DNA from: Rhodeus uyekii
Taxonomy: Eukaryota > Chordata > Actinopteri > Cypriniformes > Acheilognathidae
Direction of reading: 5' to 3'
Length of the DNA: 64,000 nt
NCBI GenBank assembly: GCA_037043235.1
Contig: JAWRVZ010000157.1
Coordinates: forward strand, 919,001-983,000
Notes under the pieces: generated by a model
Told to the model about the DNA's origin: nothing
Database searches by the model: none
What the model saw: only the letters and a program-made list of their open reading frames with translations
Program-made: the position numbers and the translations under genes
Part shown: piece by piece, positions 1 through 13,119 of the stretch
Layout: each line of letters opens with the position of its first letter
Numbering within the stretch: the first letter of the stretch is position 1

Positions 1-410
1 CCAGACTGATAGATCTCAATTACTTTCTCATTTGTTCCTGAATTTCTTTGAATCTCGGCATGATGTCTATCTTTTGATTGATCTTTTGGTCTACTTCACT
101 TTGTCAGGCAGGTCCTATTCAAGTGATTTCTTGATTGAGAACAGGTGTGGCAGTAAATCAGGCCTGGGTGTGGCTAGAGAAATTGAACTCAGGTGTGACA
201 AATCGCAGTTAAGTTTAGTTTGATTTTGTTTCCCCTTAATAATAACAACCTTAATTTAAAAACTACATTTTGTTTTCTTGTGTTATCTCTGACTAATATT
301 TTAATGCTGTTTGACAATCTGAAACATTTAAATGTGACAAACATGCAAAAAACAAAAATTGAAATCAGGAAGGGGGGAAACTCTTTTTCACACCACTGTA
401 AAATACATAG
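1..410 (+). repeat. Dispersed repeat, 3' tail copy A (probably a non-LTR retrotransposon tail)
   Basis: The stretch from about 225 to 410 is repeated at 62020-62205 with the same order of words: TTAATAATAACAACCTTAAT, then GATCTGAAACATTTAA-like, then AAATCAGGAAGGGG and CTTTTTCACACCACTG. Two diverged copies 62 kb apart show an interspersed element. The type of tail is common in teleosts and may be RTE/Expander-like, but that name is from memory. No reading frame of interest is present, and the left edge lies outside the window. Confidence 0.6.
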
Positions 411-2390
411 TGTTGCAAATCTATCCAGCTAACAAAAACATATTCTTAGGATGTTTTTACTAATGTTCCCATTAAGTTATGAACATTTTATTGCTGTTAG
501 AATTTTTTTTTTTTAATGTTTTTGGTTATGGATTTATGGATTTTGAATGTTCTGAAACTTGTAATAGTTTTGTGTAAAATTAGTTCACTTTTGGCATGTC
601 AAGCAAATTGTGAGTTTAAATGATACATGTTAAAAGCTGACTTGTGTAAGTGCAATTCTGCACATTAACAAATTTTGTCGGATATCAGGGTGTTTCTGCA
701 TTAATAAATATCCATACTTTATGGACATTATACAATACTACATACTAATGAAATGGTAAGAGTACTGAGCTAATATGCTATTCTGGACATGAGCTAAAAG
801 TGTCAGGTTGTCAGTTCATTCTTAAAAGTAAAAAGGTGTTTCAGTGAACACAAGCTCTAAAAACCACATGTGTATTATAAAACATGAGTAAAATAGTTTT
901 AGATGAATGCTCTCTGTTATTTTCCAGCATCACTCATGAGAGTGCTTGTGTTTGAGTACAGCAGAAACAATGAATGTGGGTGAATCTTTACTGAAGCTCT
1001 GAGGTGCATCACAGGATTGAGCTCTGGGGATTTATGGATTCATCATGAACTTTTACCACCATCTGGCGGCACCAGCAGTTATTTCTGCACAGCAGCAGTT
1101 TTCAGACCTGTAGTGAAAGCATTTGGATTGCAGGGAAGCCCATTTCTGCTATATAAGAAAAACAATCATGCTTTTTAAAATCATAATTACGACATAAAAA
1201 GTAAAAATGATGGCATATTTTATTTAATTACCGTAGTCGTTGTCATGAGATGAAAGTCATAATTCATATAAAGTCATAAAAAAAGAAAATGTACATAGTA
1301 GGAAATCTGAAATTAAAAGTATAAATTGACATACTAATTATATTTAATAGATGAAGTGTAAAAATTATGAGATTAAGTCACAGTGTTACTATGAAAAGGT
1401 AAAAATTATGACATTGAAAAGTAAAAAATATGTCTAAATGATGACGTCTAAACATTCACAATTTTTTTTACTTTTATAATGATGCCTTTATATCAATTAT
1501 GACAAAATGATGACATTTCAGAGATGAAAAGTCGAAATTATGGCATACAAAATCAACATCGACTTAAAAAGTCATTACTTTTATTCTTATATCTATGACC
1601 TTTTCATGTAATAATCATGATTTTTTTATGAAGATTTACCAAAGCATAACATTTTTCTTATGCAACAGAAATGTGCTTCCAGCGAATTGAGCTCAAATGT
1701 GTGTGAAATAAGTTGAGGTGAGCCAGTTATTTTCTCTCTTCCCTCAGAGAGGATGAAGACGAGAGCAGAACACTTCTGTTCTGCTGATAAAATGCAATAT
1801 TACTGAAAACCAAACATCCCATCATGTGCTCCACCCTCTTCATCTTAAGTGATTGCATTGAATAAAACCACACATTTTTGACTACCGTAGTCGTTGTGAA
1901 TTATTCTGAAAGAGCAACTCTATGAGCACATCAGAGTCTGATTAGAGGCACAAGACCTTTTCACTAATGTGGTCTTTGAAATGATCTTTAAAAAGCATCA
2001 ATAATCCTGCATGTTTGCAGAAGTGCTTATTTGAGTCATATGTGGTTTGTAATCTTTTCAGGCGTGAGAATAACAAACCAAGTGACCTCAAAGCATCTTT
2101 AGCATGTGACCAAACTCTGAGTGCTTGTCGCCACATCCGGCCCTGCGCAAGAAGACATGGACGCGACTCTTGCACTGTACCTTACTTTCACATTCTCCAG
2201 AAACACTGTGTGCCTGTTAAACACAACCACGAACACACACACACACACACTAGTAAAAAGTGTCCCATCTGGACTCTTCATTTGACAGCAACATCTGCAA
2301 CAGTCCTTCTACAGTCTTTTGCACTCCTTAAAAGCTTTCTTTTTTTAAGCACAGACCGAAAGTTTTTTCTTCTTCTGCGATTAGCATATA
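411..2390. other. Intergenic, AT-rich, no gene seen
   Basis: About 2 kb of AT-rich DNA without a credible exon. It holds a degenerate short-period repeat (1170-1640) and a short CA run (2233-2250). The short open frames here have no recognisable domain. Confidence 0.6.
1170..1640. repeat. Degenerate minisatellite based on AAAGTCATAATT / GTAAAAATTATGAC
   Basis: Words such as GTAAAAATTATGA, AAAGTCATAA and ATGACATT recur irregularly over about 470 bp. The pattern is an old, mutated tandem repeat of roughly 15-30 bp period. No function is inferred. Confidence 0.5.
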
Positions 2391-3118
2391 CAGTGGAACC
2401 CACTTATCCCGAGCTCGGTTATCTCGCCAACCCGGTTATGTGGACGTTTTTTAAGTGGAATCGCTAAACTCCCTATTTTTCTGATCATTTTCTTATCGGT
2501 TATGTTGATTCTTTAATGTCGCTGAACCCTGATATCTCGAGCACAAAAGAGGGACAAACTCGTCACTTCACATCAGTTATCTGGATCCCCGTGAGTAATG
2601 ATAGTACCGAGTTCACTGCGCATGCGCTGAGTTTGCGTTGCACGTGCATCACGGTCTGTACGGTCACTCACGGCCATGACGCTTCACTCACTCTTGCGGC
2701 GCAGTGCCGTCCAGCCGCACGAACAACTCGCGCAAAAATCAAGCTTTACAGATGCTATCTTGGAAGGGGAGGCACAGGAGTTCGCCATCACCCTATTAAA
2801 CGCGTGTGCAATACTATTCATTTCTGTGTCCGAGCGAAATGACTGTTATGAGTGACTGTGTTTGCAATGTTGGAGAATATAATTAAAGGTTTGTATGGAG
2901 AATGGAAGGTGTTTTTATTGTATACTGGTAAATCTCTGCTGTTAGTTGCTGCACATACGCGTTTTGTTGTTAGCAAACATATACAGTGTATGTACATTTT
3001 TATAACATGCCGATCGGTCAAACAAATCACCAATATTGGCTGTTGGATATCTTGATCATCGGTGATCTCAACGCATTTTTGCAACCCCCGAGGCCGTCGA
3101 CATAATCAGGTTCCACTG
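2391..3118. mobile_element. TA-flanked DNA transposon remnant with CAGTGGAACC termini
   Basis: The left end starts CAGTGGAACC at 2391 and the right end finishes with its exact reverse complement GGTTCCACTG at 3118. TA flanks both sides (2389-2390 and 3119-3120), as expected for Tc1/mariner/pogo insertions. Beyond the first ten bases the inverted repeats are imperfect. At 728 bp it is non-autonomous. A short frame near 2752-2830 reads like a protein remnant (LEGEAQEF) but belongs to no family I can name. Tigger/pogo membership is a guess. Confidence 0.65.
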
Positions 3119-3793
3119 TATTCCTCATTCTAATGAAAAAATATGGATATCAATATTATGCCTTAAAATATGAACTATATACCTCTCTTTCAGACATGAG
3201 GATTTTCTGGGCTCAGCAAATCCACCTAAAACGAAAAATAAAACTAGATATATTTAAGAAAAAACAAAAAACAAATATGAATGACAAATGAAATTAGAAA
3301 ACCTAAAATCTAATTCCAAATATTAAAAATGATAATAGTAGTATATATCAAAATAACCACAGCATGTATTAAACCTGATAAGCTCTGATTTTCCTCTTTA
3401 ACTCTCACACTTGTGAAATAAATGGACAACCAGTGGCAGCATTTTTGATCATATTCACAAAAGTGCGAGGTATTCAGAGCGATGATCAAAACATCAACAC
3501 CCTAAAGCATAGGTGTCAAACTCAAGGCCCGCGGGCCACATCCGGCCCGCCGTGTAATTATGTCCGGCCCGCGAGATCATTTTATATATTATTATCAATG
3601 GCCCAGCGATATGAAGCGCTGGTAAGATAATAAACTACAGATCCCATAATGCAGCGCTTCAGCTGCCTTGTCGAACACTTCCTGTGTTAATCAAGTCTAG
3701 CTTATGCAAGTTATTGCGAAGCTAGCCCTCACAATGCAGAGGAGAAAAGTTGATTCTGAAAACGGAGCCTTTAAAAACCGATGGGGGGCTGAG

Positions 3794-4263
3794 TACCGTA
3801 TCTCCCCGCAGACGATAATACGCACCCTCATATAGCCCGAGGGTTTTGTGTAAAAAATCGTTAGCATAGCCTGCACCCATAGATTGCTTAACTGTTTTGT
3901 GTAAGATCACATTTAGAATGTTGCTCGCATGACGTCAATTATCCATAACTGTTCAGGCTCTGTACACAGTGCTTGTGCGCGAAATGCAAGTGTTGATCAT
4001 CAGACGAGAAGAGCCCGCCCTCATGCAGCACAGCCAATCACGTCATCTTGCATGATTGACAGGTCAGACAGCCTATCAGCGCCAGCTGTCAGAGTGACAG
4101 TACAAGCGCCAGAAAGAAAATACAGCGCAAAAAAAAAAAAAAAAAAAAAACTTCCTTAGGGATGTAACAAATAAATTGAAATATTATTACGTGTAAAATA
4201 TTTGTGATATATATTTTGTAAAATCTGCTATAACCCACGGGTTATATGCGGGAAAATACGGTA
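3794..4263. mobile_element. DNA transposon nested in the hAT, termini TACCGTAT
   Basis: The left end TACCGTATCTCCCCGCA and the right end (minus strand TACCGTATTTTCCCGCATA) are inverted repeats. The right terminal part, with its ACCCGTGGGTTATA block and following AT-rich sequence, is found again at 19314-19440 inside dlst intron 8, so the family is dispersed. An A20-type homopolymer lies at about 4131-4150. The superfamily is not assigned. Confidence 0.55.
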
Positions 4264-4626
4264 TACTGTATGTTCACTGACATACTGCCGGTATACCCGT
4301 GTGTCTCATTTGCGGAGCTAATGTGGGGGTAATTAAATAATTTAATAAGACGGCACTATGAGACAAATGACATAAGAGCAAAGACAACTGAATGATTTGA
4401 TTTATTGCTGAAAAGCAAAAATTTTACTTAGATTTCCAGGTTTTGATATGCAGTATATTCATATTTTGAATTTGTATAATTTTGACAGGATATATTTTTA
4501 TGGAGAGCAAAATCTTTTGGGATATTTAAAATGTAAGTTTTACATAAAATGACATAAGAGTAAAGAAATTTGAATGTTTGTTCTCTTAACGTTTACTTTA
4601 TTTCCAACTTGTGTAATTTAGACAGG

Positions 4627-4629
<3 letters not shown>

Positions 4630-4657
<28 letters not shown>
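4630..4657. repeat. (AT)n microsatellite
   Basis: A pure TA/AT run of 28 bp inside the hAT element, followed by more TA-rich sequence and a T17-type homopolymer. Confidence 0.9.
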
Positions 4658-4663
<6 letters not shown>

Positions 4664-5435
4664 TATATATACACATACACTTTTTTTTTTTTTTTATATT
4701 TTTAAGTTATTTAAGGTATAAGTTGATTTATTCCGGAAAAATATTCCTGTCTGTTTTTATTCACATTTATGTTTAAAAGAGAAGTTTTAAAAGTTTAGTT
4801 TTAGTGTGTTCAATAAATGTTTATCCTGTTCGGCCCGCGACCTAAAGTGCTTTTGGATTTTGGCCCCCTGTGAAATTGAGTTCGACACCCCTGCCCTAAA
4901 GCTTCAGTCCTAGAGCTCGTCCTGATCCACATTTCATTGTGACATTAAACAATAAATATAAATCAAAAGTGCGAAGTTAATCACGTTATTTCACATGTGC
5001 ATGATCACATATATCACTAGTTTTTTGATCCAGAGATTCTGGTGGATTGAAGTCATGTCGAATAGATGGTATATTCGAGCTGAACACAAGTGGGAGCTTG
5101 TGGTTTCCTTTAAGTTGGGGGTGTCTGAGAAACATGGCGGAAAACCACAGTATTTATATATGTATTCAGCAGTGACACAGTCAGGCTTTATTTACAACAA
5201 GAACATTCCCTGCACAAAATACGACAGCCCTGTAATATAACAATAGCTTATGTAACAAGAAAGTTTACCAATTAAATACATTACAAGGCAAAACACTGAC
5301 GCACATTTTCTGTTCTTCATTTTCTAGAAGTAGAGTCTAAAAACCTTGCTGTATTTTTGTGGCTTTCACATAACACATTATACATACATCTTCAATCCAA
5401 ATCATGTAAAATGATTGTTAGGCTGCATAATTTAG

Positions 5436-5603
5436 ATAAGCCGGAACCAGGAACATTCCCATAACACCTGATGTACTCGATACATCAGAAGAAGAATGGC
5501 ATCTACACTGATATTATTCTCTGTTTCTTCCGAGGTTACTGTGGTCAGCCGGATCCAGGCCGTATCCAGATCAGATGAAGGACCTGGACACGAGCACAGC
5601 GCG

Positions 5604-5649
<46 letters not shown>

Positions 5650-5955
5650 GGCTGTTGGCCAGAGGAGAACTGGTCCCCCGACTGATCCTGGTTTCTCCCA
5701 AGGTTTTTACTCCATTCTGTTCTTCATTCATTCCGTCTCCTGCTGGAGTTTTGGTTCTTGCCACTGTCGCCTCTGGCTTGCTCAGTTGGGGAAACTTAAC
5801 ACTTAAAATTCATCAATTGTATTGATTCGCCTGCTCTTTTAGAGCTGCTGTTCAGCCAAACAAACTTTGTTTATATTGTTTTTCCTGAGGTCACTGTAAA
5901 GCTGCTTTGAAACAATCTACATTGTAAAAAGCACTTTATAAACAAAGGTGACTTG
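5436..5955 (+). mobile_element. L2-like LINE, 5'-truncated 3' UTR copy
   Basis: The segment from TTTCTCCCAAGG (about 5690) through TTGCTCAGTTGGGGAAACTT to the tail AAAGGTGACTTGACTTG is almost identical to the 3' end of the LINE at 17340-18462. It ends in the TGACT-rich tail typical of teleost L2-type elements. No coding part is left. A (CT)n(CA)n run (about 5603-5645) lies within it. Confidence 0.8.
5603..5645. repeat. (CT)n(CA)n microsatellite
   Basis: A compound dinucleotide run, CT then CA, inside the LINE tail. Confidence 0.9.
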
Positions 5956-6252
5956 ACTTGTAAGTTTTCAACCTTTTTATGGTTTACAAGATTAAAATAG
6001 TTTAAAGTCAGTTTAATGTAATTTTGACTTCAAGTTGTTCAGTTTTCAGATGGTCAAAGAATTGAAAGTGGGTTTTTGCACAAATATCAGCGTGAAATGA
6101 TCAAACTGCATCAACACTATTAGTTTTATGAAGGAACAATTTAAATGCCTTTAGCTTGAGATGGAAGAATGCAACTTGCACCCGGAGAGAACGTCACGTA
6201 TGAAACGCCCCGCTTGACCTACATTAGCGTCACACCAGTGGACAAACAGCTT

Positions 6253-6266
6253 TTTATTTGTTTATT
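6253..6266 (-). terminator. dlst: Candidate dlst polyadenylation signals (two AATAAA)
   Basis: On the minus strand AATAAA occurs at 6258-6253 and 6266-6261, about 540 bp past the dlst stop codon. Two overlapping-range hexamers at a plausible 3' UTR length make this a reasonable cleavage signal, but transcript evidence is needed. Confidence 0.4.
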
Positions 6267-6799
6267 TTGTCGTCTGCTGCTTTTAACACCCGAGCTCTTT
6301 ACAGCAAGTGGACAATCTTTGCTTCGAAGAAAAGTCAAGACAAAGCTGGAACATTTCATTCATTTTATTGTTTAAAATCGTATAGTTTTGGTTCTTTAGA
6401 GGGGCAGACAGAATTGTGCGGGACACGTCGTGGTGTGAAAACAAACACCTGCGACACACTGGACCAGTGTTTCTGCTGAGCTGCTCAAATCATCTTTCTT
6501 TTTCTTTTCTTTTTTTTACATTGAAGAGATTAAATATGACATACTGTATGTATATTACTATATTTTAATTGCACAGTTCATCTTTTTGTGTGCTGAACTG
6601 TACACAAAACAACAGGACAGGGCAACGGCTCTCCTGTGAGGGCAACAAACTCCCTAATATTCTGAAAACCCAGCAGACACTTACATGGTAAAACAAGTTG
6701 ACATGAAGCTAATCAATGCGAATCCCCTCCAATCACCCGCTGCCATGGATTACTCTACGAGTGACGCGTCTGAGACGGGCTGTGCGTGTGTGAGTGCGT
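6267..6799 (-). other. dlst: Probable dlst 3' UTR
   Basis: Sequence between the dlst stop codon and the candidate AATAAA signals. No exon, repeat or other gene is seen here. The extent is an inference from the poly(A) hexamers. Confidence 0.4.
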
Positions 6800-6934
6800 T
6801 CACATGTCCAGCAGCAGCACCCGCGGGTCCTCCACCACAGACTTGATCTTCCTGAGGAAGGTCACCGCCTCTCTGCCGTCGATCAGACGGTGGTCATACG
6901 TCAGAGCCACGTACATCATCGGCCTGACCTCCAC
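6800..6934 (-). CDS. dlst: dlst exon 15, catalytic motif and stop
   Basis: Encodes VEVRPMMYVALTYDHRLIDG and the C-terminus VVEDPRVLLLDM, then TGA (6802-6800). H424 and D428 are the catalytic pair. Confidence 0.97.
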   Translation of the reverse strand: MEVRPMMYVALTYDHRLIDGREAVTFLRKIKSVVEDPRVLLLDM

Positions 6935-8860
6935 CTGAAGCGACACGCATCATCAGGCGCTTTTCCCAAAGGGATTTTAAAGACAGCCATTTGATTTGAA
7001 GCACAAAAAAAAAAATCTGACTGTGAACTTCACAATTGACCTACAATCCCATGATGCATTGCGAACGGCAAAATCCAAATAAAAACTAAGGAGCTCATTT
7101 AAGGTTGGTGACTGTATCTATAAAAACAATATATTTCTATGCAAAATATACAAGTTATTTTGAGAGCATATCTGGATACATTTGATGACATCATTAGCGG
7201 TGCTTTATGGGAGTGGGCGGAGCTAAAGAGCTCACTGCGATTCTCTGATTGGTGAAATTTCTGCACAGCATCATGGGTAAAATAGTTTTTTACTCCACAA
7301 ATAGCACAGCTAAACAGGATTATTTTAAAAATAGGTTAAAATGTTAAATGAACAGCATTACACCATTGATTAACAACCTCAGCGCTCGCACTAGAGCTGA
7401 CTTTAAAGGTTTATAATTTATCTTTAAAAATCTGTTTCACTATGAAGAAAATGAAAGCCGTGTCTTTGGTTGTGTCATCAATGACTGCAGAGATACAAAC
7501 AAACATTAACAGTGTTTAATATACATGTATATATATAAAATGACTTGATCTTTACGTTTTACTCAATAACACCGTTGTCACTAGTTTTTTCTTATATTTA
7601 CATTTCTAACTTATTTAAATGAGTAATTGCCTTTCTAAATAGTGTATTCTCACACAAATCAAGTCTGTTCTGTGTTGTTGCGAGTTAAACAACAAGTAGA
7701 GCTATTTTGACAGCACAGTTTATGAGTTTGTGGCGCTCAATGGGAGTGGGCGGAGCTAAAGAGCTTCTGGCTCAATTATCACTGCACAGCATCATGGGTA
7801 ATGTAGTTTTTCATCCCATAAGCTATTGTTAAACTATTATTAAAAACAAAAAAACATTGATAATGTGTACAGATGGCTTCAACATTCAATTAACAACCTC
7901 TGAACGGATTATAAGATTATATATTGATAGGACTAGGGTGACAAAACGTTGGCATCTAACCTTCCCAGCAATGGCCACGGGCCGGTCAAAGATGCCATGC
8001 ATGCCCAGAATGGCAGACTGTGGCGGGTTGATGATCGGTGTCCCAAACATGGAGCCGAACACCCCTCCATTACTGATGGTAAACGTGCCGCCGTCCATGT
8101 CCTCCACTGCCAGCTCATTCTTACGAGCCTATGGGAAAACCAGAGAAACAAAACACCATTAAAAAGCAGCCAATCAGACAATTTTATCAAGACTGTTTTT
8201 CTCTCTCTAATCTAGTTGGCTAATAAACCTGGTATGAACATGGTTGGCCCTTTGGCTAAATCAGGGGTTTCCAAACACCCCAATGTAAATGTGCTTTTTA
8301 ATAATAGTAAGTGGAACAAGGTCAAACTTGCGATGAAAAAAAAAAGTTGTAACAGTGTAGAATTCACAATTAATTATTAAACAATAACGTAAACAATAAC
8401 GTAAAATACTGGTAAATAAACAAAACGTTACCAAACACTAGAAACTATAAGCATGCATTTTACTTCCCCTCACTCGAAATACTTTTAATTTAATGTAAGG
8501 CTTATTCAGAAAAGAGAGGGAAAAAAGACGTGCATAATATAAAAATAAATCATGGTGCCATTCATTACAAACAACATTTATTTTAAATGCCAAGACGATA
8601 AACTTAAAGCGAAACTGCTCACGCACCTCTCACTTGGGATGAACCGTTTCCATTAATTAGTCATGGTGTAACTATTACATTGGTTACTAAATTATTATTT
8701 ATTATTTATCAGGCAAAGAAGGCTTTGTATTTCACTCGTGTCCCAACAGGCCCATCCACTCAAAATAGCATCCTTCACGAACACTAACCCAAAAGTCGGT
8801 TTTGTGCTCTCAATAGAGGCTGCCATTTCAAGTTTGCAATATAAGAAGAACTGATGCGTC

Positions 8861-8893
<33 letters not shown>

Positions 8894-11800
8894 AGGCTAC
8901 GGCGCCATCACTTGGATTATATCAAATTCTCCGTCAGATTAAAGCAAAGCACCATTCAACATGGAAAAGGATCCATTTACAGTAATGTACAATTTACATT
9001 TCTGCATTTGGCAAACGTGTCTTACAATCCATTCAAGAAACACATTGACATTCTAATCAGTTCTTGCTTTCCCTGGGAATCAAACCCATGACCTTGGAGT
9101 TGCAAGCACCACAGAAGCACCACAGTTGCAAGCACCACTGTTTGAGACACAGAAAAACATCATTCCTTTGTAAAATACAAAAAACAAACAAAACGTGCTT
9201 GCCGTCACACAGATATGAAAATATATCAAATGCATCAATTTGAATAAATCGTTGCACACTTCAGAAAATAAAAACGCGACCAAGTTCGGAATAGCAAATA
9301 ATTCTGCGGACCTCCTGGCAATGGGTCACGGACCCCACGTTAAAAACCCCTGTGCTAAATGCAGAAAAGAAAAGTGTGCTCTGATGAACGCTCTTCAAAC
9401 CAGACCGAGTCATTAGAGGAATAAACCGCAGCCTTTTTCAGAAATTACATGGTTTGATTTTTCCCTTCACTTGACATCAGCTCTATCAGTGACACCACCG
9501 CTGTTTTTTTAGGTCATGTAACATATTTACCTAAATAAAGATTTATGGTTAGTTGCTCCATTTGCAGCTAAATACCCATGTCTTCAGACAGCAGCTCAAA
9601 TCACTCGCTCGGGCCATCGCTCTCACCTTTTCTCCCAGCTCGTTAATGGTTTTCTCGATGTCGGTGAAGTTCATTCCCTCCACGCCTCTGATCACTGGAA
9701 CCACAAGACCCTGAGAGACGAGAAAGAGACGATCGCGGTTATTAACGCACATCTGCGACGATCTCTCTACTGCCATAATGAGATTAAGAAGAATGAGAAA
9801 AAGCTAAATATCTGCTGTTACTTAATTGTCATGAAAAGAGTCTCTTCTGCTCATCAAGGAAGCATTGAACCTATCAAAAATACACTAAATACAGTGAAAT
9901 ACTTTGTTTAAAGCAGCTGTTTTCTATGTGAATATATAGTAAAGTGTCATTTATTCCTGTGATTAAAGCTGAATTTATTAGATAATTACAGTAAAACAGT
10001 GTAATATTATATCAGTTTAAAACAGCTGTTTTCTATGTGAATATATAGTAAAGTGTCATTTATTCCTGTGATTAAAGCTGAATTTATTAGATGATAAATA
10101 CAGTAAAACAGTGTAATATTATATCAGTGTAAAACAGCTGTTTTCTATGTGAATATATAGTAAAGTGTCATTTATTCCTGTGATTAAAGCTGAATTTATT
10201 ACATGATAATTACAGTAAAACAGTGTAATATTATATCAGTTTAAAACAGCTGTTTTCTATGTGAATATATAGTAAAGTGTCATTTATTCCTGTGATTAAA
10301 GCTGAATTTATTATATGATGAATACAGTAAAACAGTGTAATATTATATCAGTGTAAAACAGCTGTTTTCTATGTGAATATATAGTAAAGTGTCATTTATT
10401 CCTGTGATTAAAGCTGAATTTATTAATGATAAATACAGTAAAACAGTGTAATATTATATCAGTGTAAAACAGCTGTTTTCTATGTGAATATATAGTAAAT
10501 TGTAATTTATTCCTGTGATTAAAGCTGAATTTATTAGATCATAAATACAGTAAAACAGTGTAATATGATATCAGTGTAAAACAGCTGTTTTCTATGTGAA
10601 TATATAGTAAAGTGTCATTTATTCCTGTGATTAAAGCTGAATTTATTAGATGATAAATACAGTAAAACAGTGTAATATTATATCAGTGTAAAACAGCTGT
10701 TTTCTATGTGAATATATAGTAAAGTGTCATTTATTCCTGTGATTAAAGCTGAATTTATTACATGATAATTACAGTAAAACAGTGTAATATTATATCAGTT
10801 TAAAACAGCTGTTTTCTATGTGAATATATAGTAAAGTGTCATTTATTCCTGTGATTAAAGCTGAATTTATTAGATGATAAATACAGTAAAACAGTGTAAT
10901 ATTATATCAGTGTAAAACAGCTGTTTTCTATGTGAATATATAGTAAAGTGTCATTTATTCCTGTGATTAAAGCTGAATTTATTAGATGATAATTACAGTA
11001 AAACAGTGTAATATTATATCAGTTTAAAACAGCTGTTTTCTATGTGAATATATAGTAAAGTGTCATTTATTCCTGTGATTAAAGCTGAATTTATTAGATG
11101 ATAAATACAGTAAAACAGTGTAATATTATATCAGTGTAAAACAGCTGTTTTCTATGTGAATATATAGTAAAGTGTCATTTATTCCTGTGATTAAAGCTGA
11201 ATTTATTACATGATAATTACAGTAAAACAGTGTAACATTATATCAGTTTAAAACAGCTGTTTTCTATGTGAATATATAGTAAAGTGTCATTTATTCCTGT
11301 GATTAAAGCTGAATTTATTAGATCATAAATACAGTAAAACAGTGTAATATGATATCAGTGTAAAACAGCTGTTTTCTATGTGAATATATAGTAAAGTGTC
11401 ATTTATTCCTGTGATTAAAGCTGAATTTATTAGATGATAAATACAGTAAAACAGTGTAATATTATATCAGTGTAAAACAGCTGTTTTCTATGTGAATATA
11501 TAGTAAAGTGTCATTTATTCCTGTGATTAAAGCTGAATTTATTACATGATAATTACAGTAAAACAGTGTAATATTATATCAGTGTAAAACAGCTGTTTTC
11601 TATGTGAATATATAGTAAAGTGTCATTTATTCCTGTGATTAAAGCTGAATTTATTAGATCATAAATACAGTAAAACAGTGTAATATGATATCAGTGTAAA
11701 ACAGCTGTTTTCTATGTGAATATATAGTAAAGTGTCATTTATTCCTGTGATTAAAGCTGAATTTATTAGATGATAAATACAGTAAAACAGTGTAATATTA

Positions 11801-13084
11801 TATCAGTGTAAAACAGCTGTTTTCTATGTGAATATATAGTAAAGTGTCATTTATTCCTGTGATTAAAGTTGTATTTTCATAATCATTACTCTATTCAGTG
11901 TCACACAATCCTTCACAAATCATTCTGATATCATGATTATTACCAGAGTTGAAAACAGTTTTTTTTTGTGTGTGGAAACTATGAAGAAATGAATCTTTTG
12001 TAACAACATTATAAATGTAGGAAAGATCCTGTTATTGATCAATTTAATGCATCCTTGATGAATATCATTATTCATTAATTACGAAGCCTAAAGCGTTGAA
12101 CCGTTTTCTCATGAGATTCACCAATCAGAGGTTTTATAAGAGGAATAAACCTGTAGGAATTACCTTTGGTGTCGCGACGGCCACACTGATATCCACATAA
12201 TCCCGATATACAATCTCTTTGGATGAGTCATCAATGACTGCACAGAGAAAAACAGCCCTTAACAGCTTTCCATGCATATTTTATTTAAATAAATACATAT
12301 GTATACACATATATACACACACACTTCATAATTCCCCTTGAATAACGCAAATGAGAAATGTTGCTTTGGCAACTGCTGATATAAGTTTTTTAATGATTTA
12401 TTTTATTAATATTTTGAATTATCAAATATTTTTATATTGAGTTTTCATTTGAATTGTTAGTAATTTTGTTGTGGGTTTTAGTAATTTTTAAATATGTTTT
12501 TATTTCTTTAGTAAATCAAGTTAAACTAAATGCAAAAAAGATATTGGGATTTTTTATTAATATTTTGAATTATTTTTCATTTTTAGGTTTATTATTTTAA
12601 TTGTTAGTCATGTGTTTTTCTCTTGTTTTAATAGTTTATTAGTCTACATAATTTTCATTTCTGTTTTAGTTATTTTAGTGCATTAAGTTAGACTAAATAA
12701 TATTTTATACATACACATATTCAGTTAAAAGTTTATTTTTTGAGTCAACAGAAGGTTTTAATTTTAGTGAACAATAAGGCGTCTATTTCAGCATTCAGCC
12801 AGACGCGACGGCCTCACCAGCAGGTACATGCAAGTATCCGATGAAGAACACGAAGTGGTGTGACTCTGGGCAAATATAGACACACACTGGCCTGATGAAA
12901 CCGTGTTAAACGTGGCTGTCTATGTAGGCCAAGCCAATGAGGTTTGGAAGGAAAGAGAGGAGGGGGGCAACTGAAAGGTAATCTGTAAAACATGTTCTTT
13001 AGACTCGAACAGACAACCACAAAACCACACACGCTTACCAGCGGCTTGATCTGAAGTGGTCAGATACTGAACGCTGAACTAGCA

Positions 13085-13119
<35 letters not shown>

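Larger units (their letters stand above)
3508..4893. mobile_element. hAT transposon (Charlie-like termini) with 8-bp target duplication
   Basis: The element begins CATAGGTGTCAAACTC and ends GAGTTCGACACCCCTG, the inverted-repeat type of Charlie-like hAT elements. It is flanked by perfect 8-bp direct repeats CCCTAAAG at 3500-3507 and 4894-4901, the duplication length typical of hAT insertion. At 1386 bp with no transposase frame it is a non-autonomous or decayed copy. A second transposon sits inside it (3794-4263). Confidence 0.88.

Noticed and set aside
9870..11875. CRISPR-like regular repeats
   Set aside because: The 112-bp units are contiguous with no unique spacers, in a vertebrate intron. 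It is a minisatellite; the same holds for the 76-, 84- and 160-bp arrays.
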